Assembly (NCBI GenBank): GCA_001464475.1
Contig: LNDX01000025.1
Location: 1-33,868 of the forward strand
DNA length: 33,868 nt
Direction of reading: 5' to 3'
Source of the DNA: Flavobacteriaceae bacterium Ga0077528
Lineage (GTDB): Bacteria > Bacteroidota > Bacteroidia > Flavobacteriales > Flavobacteriaceae
This document shows, in pieces, positions 1-6,782 of the stretch. The position numbers were made by a program, and so were the translations under genes. Below the pieces are notes generated by a model that saw nothing but the letters and a program-made list of their open reading frames with translations, did not search any database and was not told the origin of the DNA. Position 1 is the stretch's first letter, and each line of letters begins with the position of its first letter.

Positions 1-45
1 AACAATCCGTTCATTTAAGTTTAATCGTCTGCGTAATTTTTCCAT
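1..45 (-). CDS. 5' end of an unidentified gene running off the left edge
   Basis: An ATG at 45-43 on the minus strand opens a frame of 15 codons (MEKLRRRLNLNERIV) that continues past the window edge. It sits 7 nt downstream of a good TATCTTTG -7 box and shortly after the palindromic element at 115-250, the position expected for the first gene of a block. All other genes of the left half share this strand. The fragment is too short to assign a family. Confidence 0.45.
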   Translation of the reverse strand, partial: MEKLRRRLNLNERIV

Positions 46-52
46 AATTCAA

Positions 53-60
53 CAAAGATA
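53..60 (-). promoter_or_regulatory. Bacteroidota -7 box TATCTTTG
   Basis: TATCTTTG on the minus strand matches the TAnnTTTG consensus and lies just upstream of the partial gene at 45. No clear -33 TTG was found. Confidence 0.45.
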
Positions 61-114
61 AAATTTATCATTTGTTGCATTAAGTTATTGAATTCGTCGT
101 TTTCTCATAGTATT

Positions 115-250
115 ACTGCCAACGTTCCCGCGCTTGGCGTCAGTTGCGAACTTCGGAACTGATTATTTTCCATTAAGAAAATATTTCTTGCGAAACGGAA
201 CGTGAATTTACCACAAAATTCGCAATTGCGCCAAACGTGTGTTGGCAGTA
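115..250. repeat. Palindromic inter-block element E1 (attC-like)
   Basis: The element is bounded by ACTGCCAAC (115-123) and GTTGGCAGTA (241-250). Its left arm reads AACG, four free bases, CGC, GCTTGGCG; its right arm ends CCAAAC, GTG, TGTT. The arms pair over about 25 bp with a fixed pattern of wobbles shared with the elements at 845, 11992 and 12982, while the central 60-70 bp is unrelated to theirs. It separates the partial gene at the left edge from block 1. Confidence 0.7.
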
Positions 251-257
251 GGTTTTT

Positions 258-797
258 TTATTTCATTTCATTAATTTTTACTTTGGTATTACTTGTGCGA
301 TTTTGATTAAACTTTAAATTAGAACTTTTCTCAATATAGAATTCTATTTTTTTATTTACTCGCTTTGTATTTACAATTATATTTGGCTGGTCTTTTTCAA
401 AGTATATTTCTTTATCAAAATTTAGTTTGTATGGCTCATCTTTATAATATGTCTCATAATTTGTTACTAAATAATACGAAAATTCTACTTCGTTTTCCTC
501 ATTTGAATACTCTCTTTTTAATTTATTTTTAGTAGTAAAGATTATTGTTGGAAAATAGAAAGAACCTACTACAAATTTATGATGACCAAATAATTCAATT
601 TGATTTTTTTCTGTATTAACTTTATAATTTATTATATCAAAATCATTTTTATCTGTTTCAAAGTAGTGAACTTGTATATTTGATAATGATATTTTTGAAT
701 CAAATGTAATAGTAATGGAAAAACTATTTTCAGCACCTTTTTGAGCTAAACAAAGTTCTGCTAAAAGTAACATAAAAAATATAATAAATTTTCTCAT
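258..797 (-). CDS. Secreted hypothetical protein (block 1 cargo)
   Basis: The protein has 179 residues and no family I recognise. Residues 1-18 form a typical signal peptide (FIIFFMLLLAELCLA, then QKG), so export is likely. The rest is hydrophilic, rich in Asn, Lys and Tyr, and looks beta-rich. The longest frame begins at a TTG at 809; the ATG at 797 is preferred because the signal peptide is then the right length. It is the only gene in its block: the stop lies 15 nt from the block's left end and the probable promoter sits at its right end, a packing typical of small gene cassettes. Confidence 0.65.
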   Translation of the reverse strand: MRKFIIFFMLLLAELCLAQKGAENSFSITITFDSKISLSNIQVHYFETDKNDFDIINYKVNTEKNQIELFGHHKFVVGSFYFPTIIFTTKNKLKREYSNEENEVEFSYYLVTNYETYYKDEPYKLNFDKEIYFEKDQPNIIVNTKRVNKKIEFYIEKSSNLKFNQNRTSNTKVKINEMK

Positions 798-838
798 TTT
801 TTTTTTCAATTTGGTTTCTAGATTATTCTCGGTTTTTT

Positions 839-846
839 CAAACTTA
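839..846 (-). promoter_or_regulatory. -7 box TAAGTTTG for the block 1 gene
   Basis: TAAGTTTG on the minus strand matches TAnnTTTG and lies 41 nt upstream of the ATG at 797. It overlaps the first bases of the flanking palindromic element, so any -33 contact would fall inside that element. Confidence 0.4.
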
Positions 847-981
847 CTGCCAACGTTTTGCGGCTTGGCGTAGTGGCGGATTTACACCACTAATGTTGAT
901 ACGAAGCACACAGTTCAAATTTACGAAAAACTGTCATACGAAGCACGTCAGCCGCCATTACGCCAAACCGCTGTTACCAGC
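845..981. repeat. Palindromic inter-block element E2 (attC-like)
   Basis: The element is bounded by TACTGCCAAC (845-854) and GTTACCAGC (973-981). Left arm: AACG, TTTT, GCG, GCTTGGCG; right arm: CCAAAC, CGC, TGTT. The next 20 bases of the arms match at 18 positions. The centre holds two copies of ATACGAAGCAC (899-909, 936-946) around an ACAGTT/AACTGT dyad. The left boundary is complementary to the far end of block 1, and the right boundary to the far end of block 2 at 11992-12000. Confidence 0.75.
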
Positions 982-1185
982 TGGCGTTCTGTCTTCAGTG
1001 TCTTGGAAATAAGGTCTGATAAGTGTTTTGCTGGCCGTTTACTGCTTTTGTGTCGGCTGAGGGTTGGCGGGTTTAAAAATTTTAAAAGGAAGGAAATTTT
1101 AAAAAATAATTTTTCGGTCGGGAAAGGTGGAAGCTCTTTTGCAATTTTTGGATTGAGCATTGGCTTGTGTGAATTGCAAATGTGC
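982..1185. other. Non-coding tail of block 2
   Basis: No convincing gene was seen. The stretch is made of T/G-rich phrases, including a run of TTTAAAAATTTTAAAAGG type and the phrase TTGCAAATGTGC. Closely related phrases recur at 11760-11985, at the other end of the same 11-kb block. Frames open here have no recognisable protein character. Confidence 0.5.
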
Positions 1186-1920
1186 TTACAACTGTGGGTT
1201 GGCTTCTTTGTTGTCATTCCAATAATAGCTGTCTGGATAAGGTCGTCTGCCAAATATTGCAGTTCCAACACGAATAATCGTTGAGCCTTCTTCAATGGCT
1301 GTTTCTAAATCGTTACTCATTCCCATTGATAAATCGTAAACAGGTAAGTCTTTTTCTAACATTCGTATCTGAATGTTCTTTAGTAATTGAAAGCACTTGC
1401 GAACTTTTTCTGTTTCCGCAGAAAAAAGTCCGATGGTCATTAAACCTTTAATATTTAGTCTGTCAAGTTGTTTAACTTGTTGAGCAAAGGTCAAAGCATT
1501 TTCGGGTGAAATACCATACTTACTTGCTTCATAAGAGGTGTTAACTTGGATAAAAATATCTAAGGTTCTATTTTCAAATTCTAATCTCTTTTGCAATTTT
1601 TCAGCTAATTCCAACCTGTCAACCGATTGTATGCAGTCAGCATATTTAATAACTTCTTTGATTTTATTAGTTTGAAGATGTCCTATGAAATTGGTTTGGT
1701 GTGGTGTGTTTTTCAGTTCTTCATATTTGCCTTTCAGCTCTTGTATTTTATTCTCTCCAATCAGTGTTTCTCCTGATTCAATTGCAGTAATAATATTTTG
1801 AGCCGAAACAGTTTTAGTTGCTAATAGAAGTTTAATATCATTGAAGTTTCTGCCTGAAAATTCGGCTGCATTTTTTATTCGTAGTTTAATATTGGCTAAA
1901 TTTTCAACAATTAAACTCAT
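1186..1920 (-). CDS. yggS: YggS/PLPBP family pyridoxal-phosphate homeostasis protein
   Basis: A single-domain, alanine-racemase-like TIM-barrel protein that binds pyridoxal 5'-phosphate and buffers vitamin B6 in the cytoplasm; the family has no established catalytic activity. Numbered from the chosen start, Lys36 in the LLATKTVSA motif is the PLP lysine, followed by GENKIQEL, FIGHLQTNK, a VDRLELAEKL helix and the MSMGMSNDLETAI and RVGTAIFG phosphate-binding motifs. A longer frame starts at 1944, but the ATG at 1920 overlaps the upstream MarR stop as ATGA and gives the normal N-terminus (MSLIVENLANIK). It is the last gene of the HPP / DUF2024 / MarR operon, an unusual setting for a housekeeping gene. 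Confidence 0.9.
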   Translation of the reverse strand: MSLIVENLANIKLRIKNAAEFSGRNFNDIKLLLATKTVSAQNIITAIESGETLIGENKIQELKGKYEELKNTPHQTNFIGHLQTNKIKEVIKYADCIQSVDRLELAEKLQKRLEFENRTLDIFIQVNTSYEASKYGISPENALTFAQQVKQLDRLNIKGLMTIGLFSAETEKVRKCFQLLKNIQIRMLEKDLPVYDLSMGMSNDLETAIEEGSTIIRVGTAIFGRRPYPDSYYWNDNKEANPQL

Positions 1921-2522
1921 AGCTGCAATTTGTGTTCCGGACAATCTATTCTCAATTCGTTTTCGGCAAGTTGACTTTTCAAAAGTTTGCAGTAGTGAAC
2001 ACCTTTTTCAAGTTGATAGTTAGAGCAAGAAAAACACATTCTTTGAATAGTGATGATGCCTGATTTGTTTAGGTCATAAATCAATTTCAGCAATCCATTA
2101 AGCATTATTGTTTTTTGTTCCTGTGTCAGTTTTTCAATGGGTTGTTCTAATGATGAAGCAAATAATGATGCCTTCTTTGCTATTTTCTTTCCTTCATTTG
2201 TGAGTGATAGCGAAAAACTCCTAGTATCAATGGGGTCAGTCTCCTTGGTTACTAATTCTTTTGAAAGCAAAATTTTTACGCTATCGCTTATTGTAGCTTT
2301 TGTCATATTGAACTCATCAGCCAAATATCCTACTTTACACTTTTCCAGCGAGTGGAAATAAATGAAAATTAAAATTTGAATTTGTATCGGACTTAATGAG
2401 TTTTCTTTGCTTTCATTCCAAAGTAATACTCTGAATGCTTCAGAAATTCGTTCCAAAGCCACAACAATGCGACTTTCAATTTTTTGGTTTTGCTCGTTTA
2501 AGTTAAAAGAGGAATGTTTCAT
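1917..2522 (-). CDS. MarR-family regulator with C-terminal Cys cluster
   Basis: A 201-residue winged-helix regulator. Residues 20-150 carry the MarR fold, including the recognition-helix stretch MTKATISDSVKILL and the wing DPIDTRSFSLSLT. Beyond the usual MarR end is a tail with Cys163, Cys166, Cys178 and Cys194 plus His177 and His197 (CFSC, HYCKLL, DCPEH), which could bind a metal or an Fe-S cluster. This tail would suit a redox or NO sensor; that is inference. The gene abuts the DUF2024 stop and overlaps yggS by ATGA. Likely targets are the AGGAATCCT palindromes at the promoters at 3505-3521 and 3816-3838, since the first controls its own operon. Confidence 0.85.
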   Translation of the reverse strand: MKHSSFNLNEQNQKIESRIVVALERISEAFRVLLWNESKENSLSPIQIQILIFIYFHSLEKCKVGYLADEFNMTKATISDSVKILLSKELVTKETDPIDTRSFSLSLTNEGKKIAKKASLFASSLEQPIEKLTQEQKTIMLNGLLKLIYDLNKSGIITIQRMCFSCSNYQLEKGVHYCKLLKSQLAENELRIDCPEHKLQL

Positions 2523-2861
2523 TTATTTACAATTTTCCATCTCAATAATGAAATACCCTTTTTGTTTGATTTCCACTTCCCATTGGGGCCGCACTGTTTC
2601 GATGTGGCAGAATCGACATTCTTTTGATGTTAAGGGTTGACCTTCTTGTCCTTTGGTTTTTAAATATTCTCTACCATAACCGTAAATTACGGTTGTGTCT
2701 TTAATTTCTTCGGGTGCGATAATGTCGAAGTGCATTATGCTACCATCTTTTTTTGTTACATAGGTGTCCCAAACTGCTACTTCCATTGTTTTTGTTTTAT
2801 TGTTTTGTGCGCTTGTTGATAATGCTAAAAGCGCAAAAGTTATTATAAATAAAGGTCTCAT
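2523..2861 (-). CDS. DUF2024 family protein with a signal peptide
   Basis: Residues 26-112 match the small DUF2024 family from start (MEVAVWDTYVTKKDG) to end (KQKGYFIIEMENC), including the conserved TSKECRFCHIE segment with Cys-x2-Cys-His. The function is unknown. Members known to me start at the equivalent of Met26; here the frame begins 25 codons earlier with RPLFIITFALLALSTSAQ, a convincing signal peptide. The early ATG overlaps the HPP stop as ATGA, so the long form is probably translated and exported. It lies between the HPP membrane protein and the MarR regulator in one operon. Confidence 0.85.
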   Translation of the reverse strand: MRPLFIITFALLALSTSAQNNKTKTMEVAVWDTYVTKKDGSIMHFDIIAPEEIKDTTVIYGYGREYLKTKGQEGQPLTSKECRFCHIETVRPQWEVEIKQKGYFIIEMENCK

Positions 2862-3487
2862 TTTATTTTTCTTGATTTCATTTTATTCATTTGCTTTTTT
2901 GCTGGGTCAACTAACCACTTTATACTTCTTGAAAATCTACCGTCAGTAGGGTATTTACGATGAGGAGTTATGTTGTTAAAAACAAGGGCTACTATAAGCA
3001 TAATTGAAACACCTGTTAATACAGGAGACAAAACATATAAATACCCAAGTGATACAATTTTGCTTGTGCCTAATACCGCTATCAAAGCAGTAGCCCCGCC
3101 CGGTGGATGAAGTGTTTTTGTGTATTGCATTGCCAAAATCGAAATGGAAACAGCCAAAGGCGCACTTAACCAAATAGGTTCAGGAATTATCTTATAAATT
3201 GATACTCCTATTAAAGCACTAATTAGATGACCGCCAATTAAATTTCTAGGTTGAGCAAGCGGACTTTGAATGGCTCCATAAATTAATACAGCAGTTGCTC
3301 CAAACGACCCAATTAGAAAAACATTCTCGAAATGTTCTAAATAGAAACTTTGTATAAATCCAATTGCAGCAATGCCAATAAAAGCACCAAGAAATGACCA
3401 AAATGCTTCCTTGCTATCAACAAGAGTTTCTTTATAAATAATGTATTTACTTATCCTGTAGCTTCTTTTGACTTTTTCCTTTATCAT
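2858..3487 (-). CDS. HPP family integral membrane protein
   Basis: A 209-residue membrane protein of the HPP family, whose plant chloroplast members have been linked to nitrite transport. The signature HPPGGATALIAVLG lies at about residue 125, and four hydrophobic segments are visible (about 33-50, 60-80, 98-118, 140-168). The basic tail is probably cytoplasmic. It is first in a four-gene operon (HPP, DUF2024, MarR, YggS) with its own promoter in the loop of an inverted repeat just upstream. Beside nitrogen-oxide stress genes, a role in nitrite movement is plausible but unproven. Confidence 0.9.
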   Translation of the reverse strand: MIKEKVKRSYRISKYIIYKETLVDSKEAFWSFLGAFIGIAAIGFIQSFYLEHFENVFLIGSFGATAVLIYGAIQSPLAQPRNLIGGHLISALIGVSIYKIIPEPIWLSAPLAVSISILAMQYTKTLHPPGGATALIAVLGTSKIVSLGYLYVLSPVLTGVSIMLIVALVFNNITPHRKYPTDGRFSRSIKWLVDPAKKQMNKMKSRKIK

Positions 3488-3492
3488 AAATT

Positions 3493-3539
3493 AAAATTGC
3501 CCTGCAAAGATAGGAATCCTAACAATGCAGGGCAATTTT
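3493..3539. terminator. Long inverted repeat, bidirectional terminator
   Basis: Perfect 14-bp arms (3493-3506 and 3526-3539, core ATTGCCCTGCA / TGCAGGGCAAT) flank a 19-nt loop. Runs of T follow on the plus side and TTTTAATTT on the minus side. It begins right after the thioredoxin-like stop codon, so it probably ends that transcript, yet its loop contains the -7 box and palindrome of the next operon. Confidence 0.65.
3505..3521 (-). promoter_or_regulatory. HPP operon -7 box with overlapping palindromic operator
   Basis: Reading the minus strand, TATCTTTG (3512-3505) matches TAnnTTTG. Immediately upstream, and sharing two bases, is TAGGAATCCTA (3511-3521), a perfect 5-bp dyad around one central base. 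The same AGGAATCCT core recurs at the thioredoxin-like promoter. A regulator bound here would block RNA polymerase; the operon's own MarR protein is the obvious candidate. Confidence 0.55.
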
Positions 3540-3541
3540 TT

Positions 3542-3775
3542 TTAACCTTTTACGTCAGCCATAGACGCACCAAAATTGATGTGTAAAACATTTCCGTTTG
3601 GTGTCACCAAAGCTGGAACAGATTTTACACCTGCTTTTTCCGCTTCCGCAATTCGGTTACGGTCTTCGCCAATGTGAACGATTTCTACATTAGTTGCACC
3701 AATTAGGTTAACGATGTCGTGTTCTGCACTCACGCATACTGGACATCCTGCGTGATAGAAAATTGATTTTGCCAT
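3542..3775 (-). CDS. Small thioredoxin-fold protein with CPVC motif
   Basis: A 77-residue thioredoxin/glutaredoxin-fold protein. The redox motif Cys11-Pro-Val-Cys14 follows the first strand (KSIFYHAG), and the cis-proline motif SVPALVT lies near residue 55, as in the family. There is no signal peptide, so it should act in the cytoplasm as a small thiol reductant or sensor. It is transcribed alone: it has its own promoter at 3816-3838, and a strong inverted repeat follows its stop. The promoter shares an AGGAATCCT palindrome with the HPP operon, suggesting joint control. Confidence 0.8.
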   Translation of the reverse strand: MAKSIFYHAGCPVCVSAEHDIVNLIGATNVEIVHIGEDRNRIAEAEKAGVKSVPALVTPNGNVLHINFGASMADVKG

Positions 3776-3815
3776 TTGTTTAATTATTTTATTATGGTTG
3801 GCATTATTGCCGCTG

Positions 3816-3838
3816 CAAATATAGTAAGGAATCCTTAC
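3816..3838 (-). promoter_or_regulatory. Promoter and 15-bp palindromic operator of the thioredoxin-like gene
   Basis: TATATTTG (3823-3816, minus strand) fits TAnnTTTG. Directly upstream is GTAAGGAATCCTTAC (3824-3838), a perfect palindrome with 7-bp arms around one base. Its core AGGAATCCT is shared with the HPP operon promoter, about 310 bp away. Confidence 0.6.
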
Positions 3839-3906
3839 TGTGCAAATTATTTTAAAGTTTTTAATGCGTTCAGTTAGATTGTTTTATCTGGATTTTGAAA
3901 AATGCT

Positions 3907-4239
3907 TCAATTTTCTTCTAAAACCGAAACTATTGCCCCGTCCAGATATGCCGAAACTAACAATTGACAAGAAAGTCGAATGCTTGGATTATCTTCAAAA
4001 CCATATCTTGCAAGTGTTACAGGTTCATTCCTATCTTTTATTACTGAACTTCCTTGTAATTCAGTTACGTGTACAATGCAAGTAGCACACCTGCCCATTC
4101 CGCCACATTCGCCAAAACAATCAAAATAGAGTTTATCCTTTAACAATTCCATTAAATTTCGATACTCACCTTTGTAGGTTTTAATGGTTTGTTCTGTGCC
4201 ATTTTCAAGAACGGTAATTTTTATGGTACTTCTCGTCAT
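3907..4239 (-). CDS. 2Fe-2S plant-type ferredoxin
   Basis: A 110-residue ferredoxin of the beta-grasp 2Fe-2S type. The ligands are visible as C-x4-C-x2-GxC-x2-C in DCFGECGGMGRCATC, with a fourth region Cys in RLSCQLL. It would carry electrons at low potential in the cytoplasm. The ATG at 4239 is chosen over 4245 because it overlaps the upstream haemerythrin stop as ATGA. It is the last gene of the 12-gene operon and is translationally coupled to the haemerythrin and RIC genes, so it may supply electrons to one of the di-iron proteins or to the dioxygenase-like haem protein; that is inference. Confidence 0.88.
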   Translation of the reverse strand: MTRSTIKITVLENGTEQTIKTYKGEYRNLMELLKDKLYFDCFGECGGMGRCATCIVHVTELQGSSVIKDRNEPVTLARYGFEDNPSIRLSCQLLVSAYLDGAIVSVLEEN

Positions 4240-4694
4240 TCCCAAAAAGGATCTGATAGGTTTTCATAAAAACACTTATCTTCACAATCAATTTCTATTT
4301 GGATCAATTGCTCACTGCTTGCTAATGACTGTATTGCGTTAAAAAGCACCCGTTCTTCAAAGCGAATATGCATCTCTAGTTCTTTTTCAATCAAACTATT
4401 GGTTTTGGAAAGGTCATCTTCATTTTCAAAAAGACGTTTTAACGTTCTATGTTCGGCAAGTGCTTGTTTTACCAACTCGTTTTCAATACCTAAAATAGGA
4501 AATACATATTGTTCTTCTATTTCAAAATGTGGTTTTAAATAACTCATCCAAAACCAATCAAGATACTTTTTTATTCTTTCAGGCTCAACATTTAGCTTGA
4601 TGCCTTGCCTTATTTTCCAACAGAGCAATAAGCCGTGATGGTGGTCACGGCTTAAAGGTTTAAGGGCTTCTTTTCTTTTAATGGGATTAGGCAT
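4236..4694 (-). CDS. Haemerythrin domain protein
   Basis: A 152-residue four-helix bundle of the haemerythrin HHE type. Candidate di-iron ligands are the His residues of SRDHHHGLLL, His56 and Glu60 of HFEIEEQYVFP, His81 of ALAEHRTL and the H-x3-E pair of MHIRFEERVLF. Such proteins bind O2, NO or iron. A C-terminal EIDCEDKCF segment adds two Cys. It overlaps ric upstream by 8 bp and the ferredoxin downstream by 4 bp, so the three proteins are probably made together. Confidence 0.9.
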   Translation of the reverse strand: MPNPIKRKEALKPLSRDHHHGLLLCWKIRQGIKLNVEPERIKKYLDWFWMSYLKPHFEIEEQYVFPILGIENELVKQALAEHRTLKRLFENEDDLSKTNSLIEKELEMHIRFEERVLFNAIQSLASSEQLIQIEIDCEDKCFYENLSDPFWE

Positions 4695-5415
4695 TACTTA
4701 ATTGTTTTTCAAGCTCAATGGCTTTTGGAAACAAAATGTTGTTTTCTAAATGAATGTGTAAATGCAAATCGGCTTCAAACTCTTTTAACAAGGCAAATGT
4801 TACTCGATAGGTATTGCAAGCATCCATTGGAGGTGTGTAGCTGTCGCTCAGGGCTTCTATTTTTCTAAAGCGTTCTCCTTCGGTAGTATGTTCGTGCATC
4901 ATCATTTGAATAGGATTTTCTACTGTGCCAAAATGTGGTGCTTCTAGTTTGGTGTTTTCTTGTTTCACCTTTGCCATTTTGCGAATAAACGGAAACAAAA
5001 TCAATTCTTCTTTTTTCATATGAGCCGCTAATTCACTGGCGGTCGCATTAAAATGTTCATTAATTTCTAAAAGCTCAGGATGACGATCACCGTGCACTCG
5101 GCAAATTTTTTCGAGATAAGGTTTTATTTCTTGCGTTTTGTCTTCCACATATCGGTGGTGTTTTTTCTCTATGTAATCCGCCATAAGGTCTATAGGCCAA
5201 GATTGATAATCGATGGCACTTTCTGAAGTTGCTTTATTAGCTTCGTTTAAATCGGTTACTACCGAAGATGCGTCAATTTGTTTAGCTTCACAAGCATCTT
5301 GGATAGTACGATTGCCTTGACAACAAAAGTCGATGCCATATTTTTTAAAAACTGAAGCTGCACGGTAATCTTGTGCCACCAATTCTCCGATAATGTTATT
5401 TTCTTGAATATTCAT
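4687..5415 (-). CDS. ric: RIC: di-iron Fe-S cluster repair protein (ScdA/YtfE/NorA family)
   Basis: The RIC family protects and repairs Fe-S clusters damaged by nitric oxide and peroxide. The 242 residues give the classic two-part layout: an N-terminal ScdA_N domain (residues 5-60) with the paired cysteines GIDFCCQGNRT (Cys31-Cys32), then a haemerythrin-like bundle with ligands near His86/87, His132 and Glu136, His176, His220 and Glu224 (HIHLENNILFP). Length and motifs are full, so the gene looks intact. It follows the TDO-like gene by 18 nt and overlaps the haemerythrin gene. Its presence is the strongest sign that the operon responds to NO. Confidence 0.95.
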   Translation of the reverse strand: MNIQENNIIGELVAQDYRAASVFKKYGIDFCCQGNRTIQDACEAKQIDASSVVTDLNEANKATSESAIDYQSWPIDLMADYIEKKHHRYVEDKTQEIKPYLEKICRVHGDRHPELLEINEHFNATASELAAHMKKEELILFPFIRKMAKVKQENTKLEAPHFGTVENPIQMMMHEHTTEGERFRKIEALSDSYTPPMDACNTYRVTFALLKEFEADLHLHIHLENNILFPKAIELEKQLSNA

Positions 5416-5433
5416 TTTATTTTGTTTTAAATG

Positions 5434-6342
5434 TTATTTGTTATTTCCCCAATTGGTTATTTCGTCATTGTTCCAAAGTGTTGGGAAAAATTTACGCTGC
5501 TGAAACTTTGGATGCAGATATTTTTTCCATTCGCTGCCACCTGTCGCTGCTTTGTTTTCACCTTTTAGGTCGAGATAATGTTGAGCTGTTTCCAAATGAA
5601 CTAAAGGCCAAGCCACATTGTACAAATGGTCAAACTCTTTCAATTTCATTTTCAATGCTTCCGAACAATTTTGCGTTTTCAAAATTTTTTCTTCCAATGT
5701 TGCGCCTTTCGTTTTGTTTGCCATTGCAACTAATCGGTCTAAATACTTTTCTTCAAACTGCAAAAGCGTGAGTGATTTTTTGCCTGTTTTTCTATTCAAT
5801 CCAGCATCTTTCCAGTAGATATGTTCAAAATAATCGGTTGTGCTTGGGTTTTCTCCAATTCGATTTTTACCTTCTTCGTTGATGAGGTTTTCTAATCGGG
5901 TGCAATAGATTTCTATCAGTCTAAATGTGACAGACTGAAAACCACTTGCTGGGGTTAAACTGCTGCGAAAAGTATTGTAGTCGTCATAATTCATTCCGTA
6001 TTTCATTACATCAAACGAGCCAATGAGCATATTTGTGTATCGGTTCAAACGGTCTAATTTTTCTAACCATACAGATTCATTAAAAGGTTCATAAACCAAT
6101 TGCTTTATTTCGTGAACCATCATTTTTAGGAATAGTTCCGTTACTTGATGATACATTATAAAGATTTCTTCGTCTTTAAAATTGGTTCTCGGTTTTTGCA
6201 AGGAGAGTAGTGTATCGGCTTCTACATAATCCCAATAGTTGATGGGTTTTGCGTGAAGCAATCCTTTTAGATACGTTTCTGGGTTTTCGCCCAATTGCTG
6301 ATATTTATTTTCAATATCATTGATGATTTTTTCGTTGCTCAT
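5434..6342 (-). CDS. Tryptophan 2,3-dioxygenase family haem protein
   Basis: A 302-residue helical haem dioxygenase. TDO opens the indole ring of tryptophan to N-formylkynurenine. Key elements are conserved: YWDYVEADTLLSLQ, the distal-side His65 in FIMYHQVTELFLK, FRSSLTPASGFQS (substrate-binding Arg126) and the proximal His249 in VHLETAQHYLDLK followed by ATGGS. The active site therefore looks complete. No other kynurenine gene is nearby; instead the gene is overlapped by ATGA with a membrane-protein gene after a truncated haemoglobin and is followed by ric. Either it is a real kynA, or a TDO-type haem protein used in NO chemistry or sensing. The family call is firm, the substrate is not. Confidence 0.85.
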   Translation of the reverse strand: MSNEKIINDIENKYQQLGENPETYLKGLLHAKPINYWDYVEADTLLSLQKPRTNFKDEEIFIMYHQVTELFLKMMVHEIKQLVYEPFNESVWLEKLDRLNRYTNMLIGSFDVMKYGMNYDDYNTFRSSLTPASGFQSVTFRLIEIYCTRLENLINEEGKNRIGENPSTTDYFEHIYWKDAGLNRKTGKKSLTLLQFEEKYLDRLVAMANKTKGATLEEKILKTQNCSEALKMKLKEFDHLYNVAWPLVHLETAQHYLDLKGENKAATGGSEWKKYLHPKFQQRKFFPTLWNNDEITNWGNNK

Positions 6343-6782
6343 ATTGTTGTGTTCTTAAAAAGTGTTATACCAAAAATTGTTAGACTCGCTACTTTAACGA
6401 GTTCTAGTCCTACATAATAAAAATGCAGATTGGAAGGAGGTACAATTTGACCTTGTATATGTAATTCTGCTCGTGCATCCAGAGCGGGTAAGAGCCAAAA
6501 TGTTTGTATAAATAAAAGCGTTAGAGGTATTGCAAAAGCAAGGTTTTGCCATTTTAGAATTTCTGTTGTATTCCAAAAGATGTTGATGATAATCACCAGA
6601 GCAAACACCAATTCGACTTTATTGAGGGCATTAAAAACCAATCTGCCAATACCCAAGCCTAAAGGCACGGTAATTCCAGGAGCACGGAATTTTAGCCAGG
6701 CTTCCATAAAGCTGATTGCACAGACAAACCCAATCCATAGGAAAGTGCAAGTAAGTGCTATGGGCATTTTTACTACGGTCAT
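6339..6782 (-). CDS. Four-helix membrane protein of unknown function
   Basis: A 147-residue protein with four hydrophobic segments (about 6-26, 52-72, 80-99, 122-142). It carries a conserved-looking WIGFVCAISFMEAWLKFRAPG stretch in the first helix and loop, and charged residues (Glu, Lys, Asp, Arg) near membrane ends. I do not recognise the family. Its start overlaps the truncated haemoglobin stop and its stop overlaps the TDO-like start, both as ATGA, so it is tightly coupled to two haem proteins and may work with them at the inner membrane. Confidence 0.8.
   Translation of the reverse strand: MTVVKMPIALTCTFLWIGFVCAISFMEAWLKFRAPGITVPLGLGIGRLVFNALNKVELVFALVIIINIFWNTTEILKWQNLAFAIPLTLLFIQTFWLLPALDARAELHIQGQIVPPSNLHFYYVGLELVKVASLTIFGITLFKNTTI

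Noticed and set aside
115..250. Elements E1-E4 as MITE insertions
   Set aside because: The flanks are not direct target-site duplications; the bases outside each element match the far end of the neighbouring block instead.
948..1295. Open frames on both strands (948-1295 minus, 1003-1284 plus)
   Set aside because: They cover the palindromic element and T/G-rich non-coding sequence and overlap the end of yggS; no protein-like composition.
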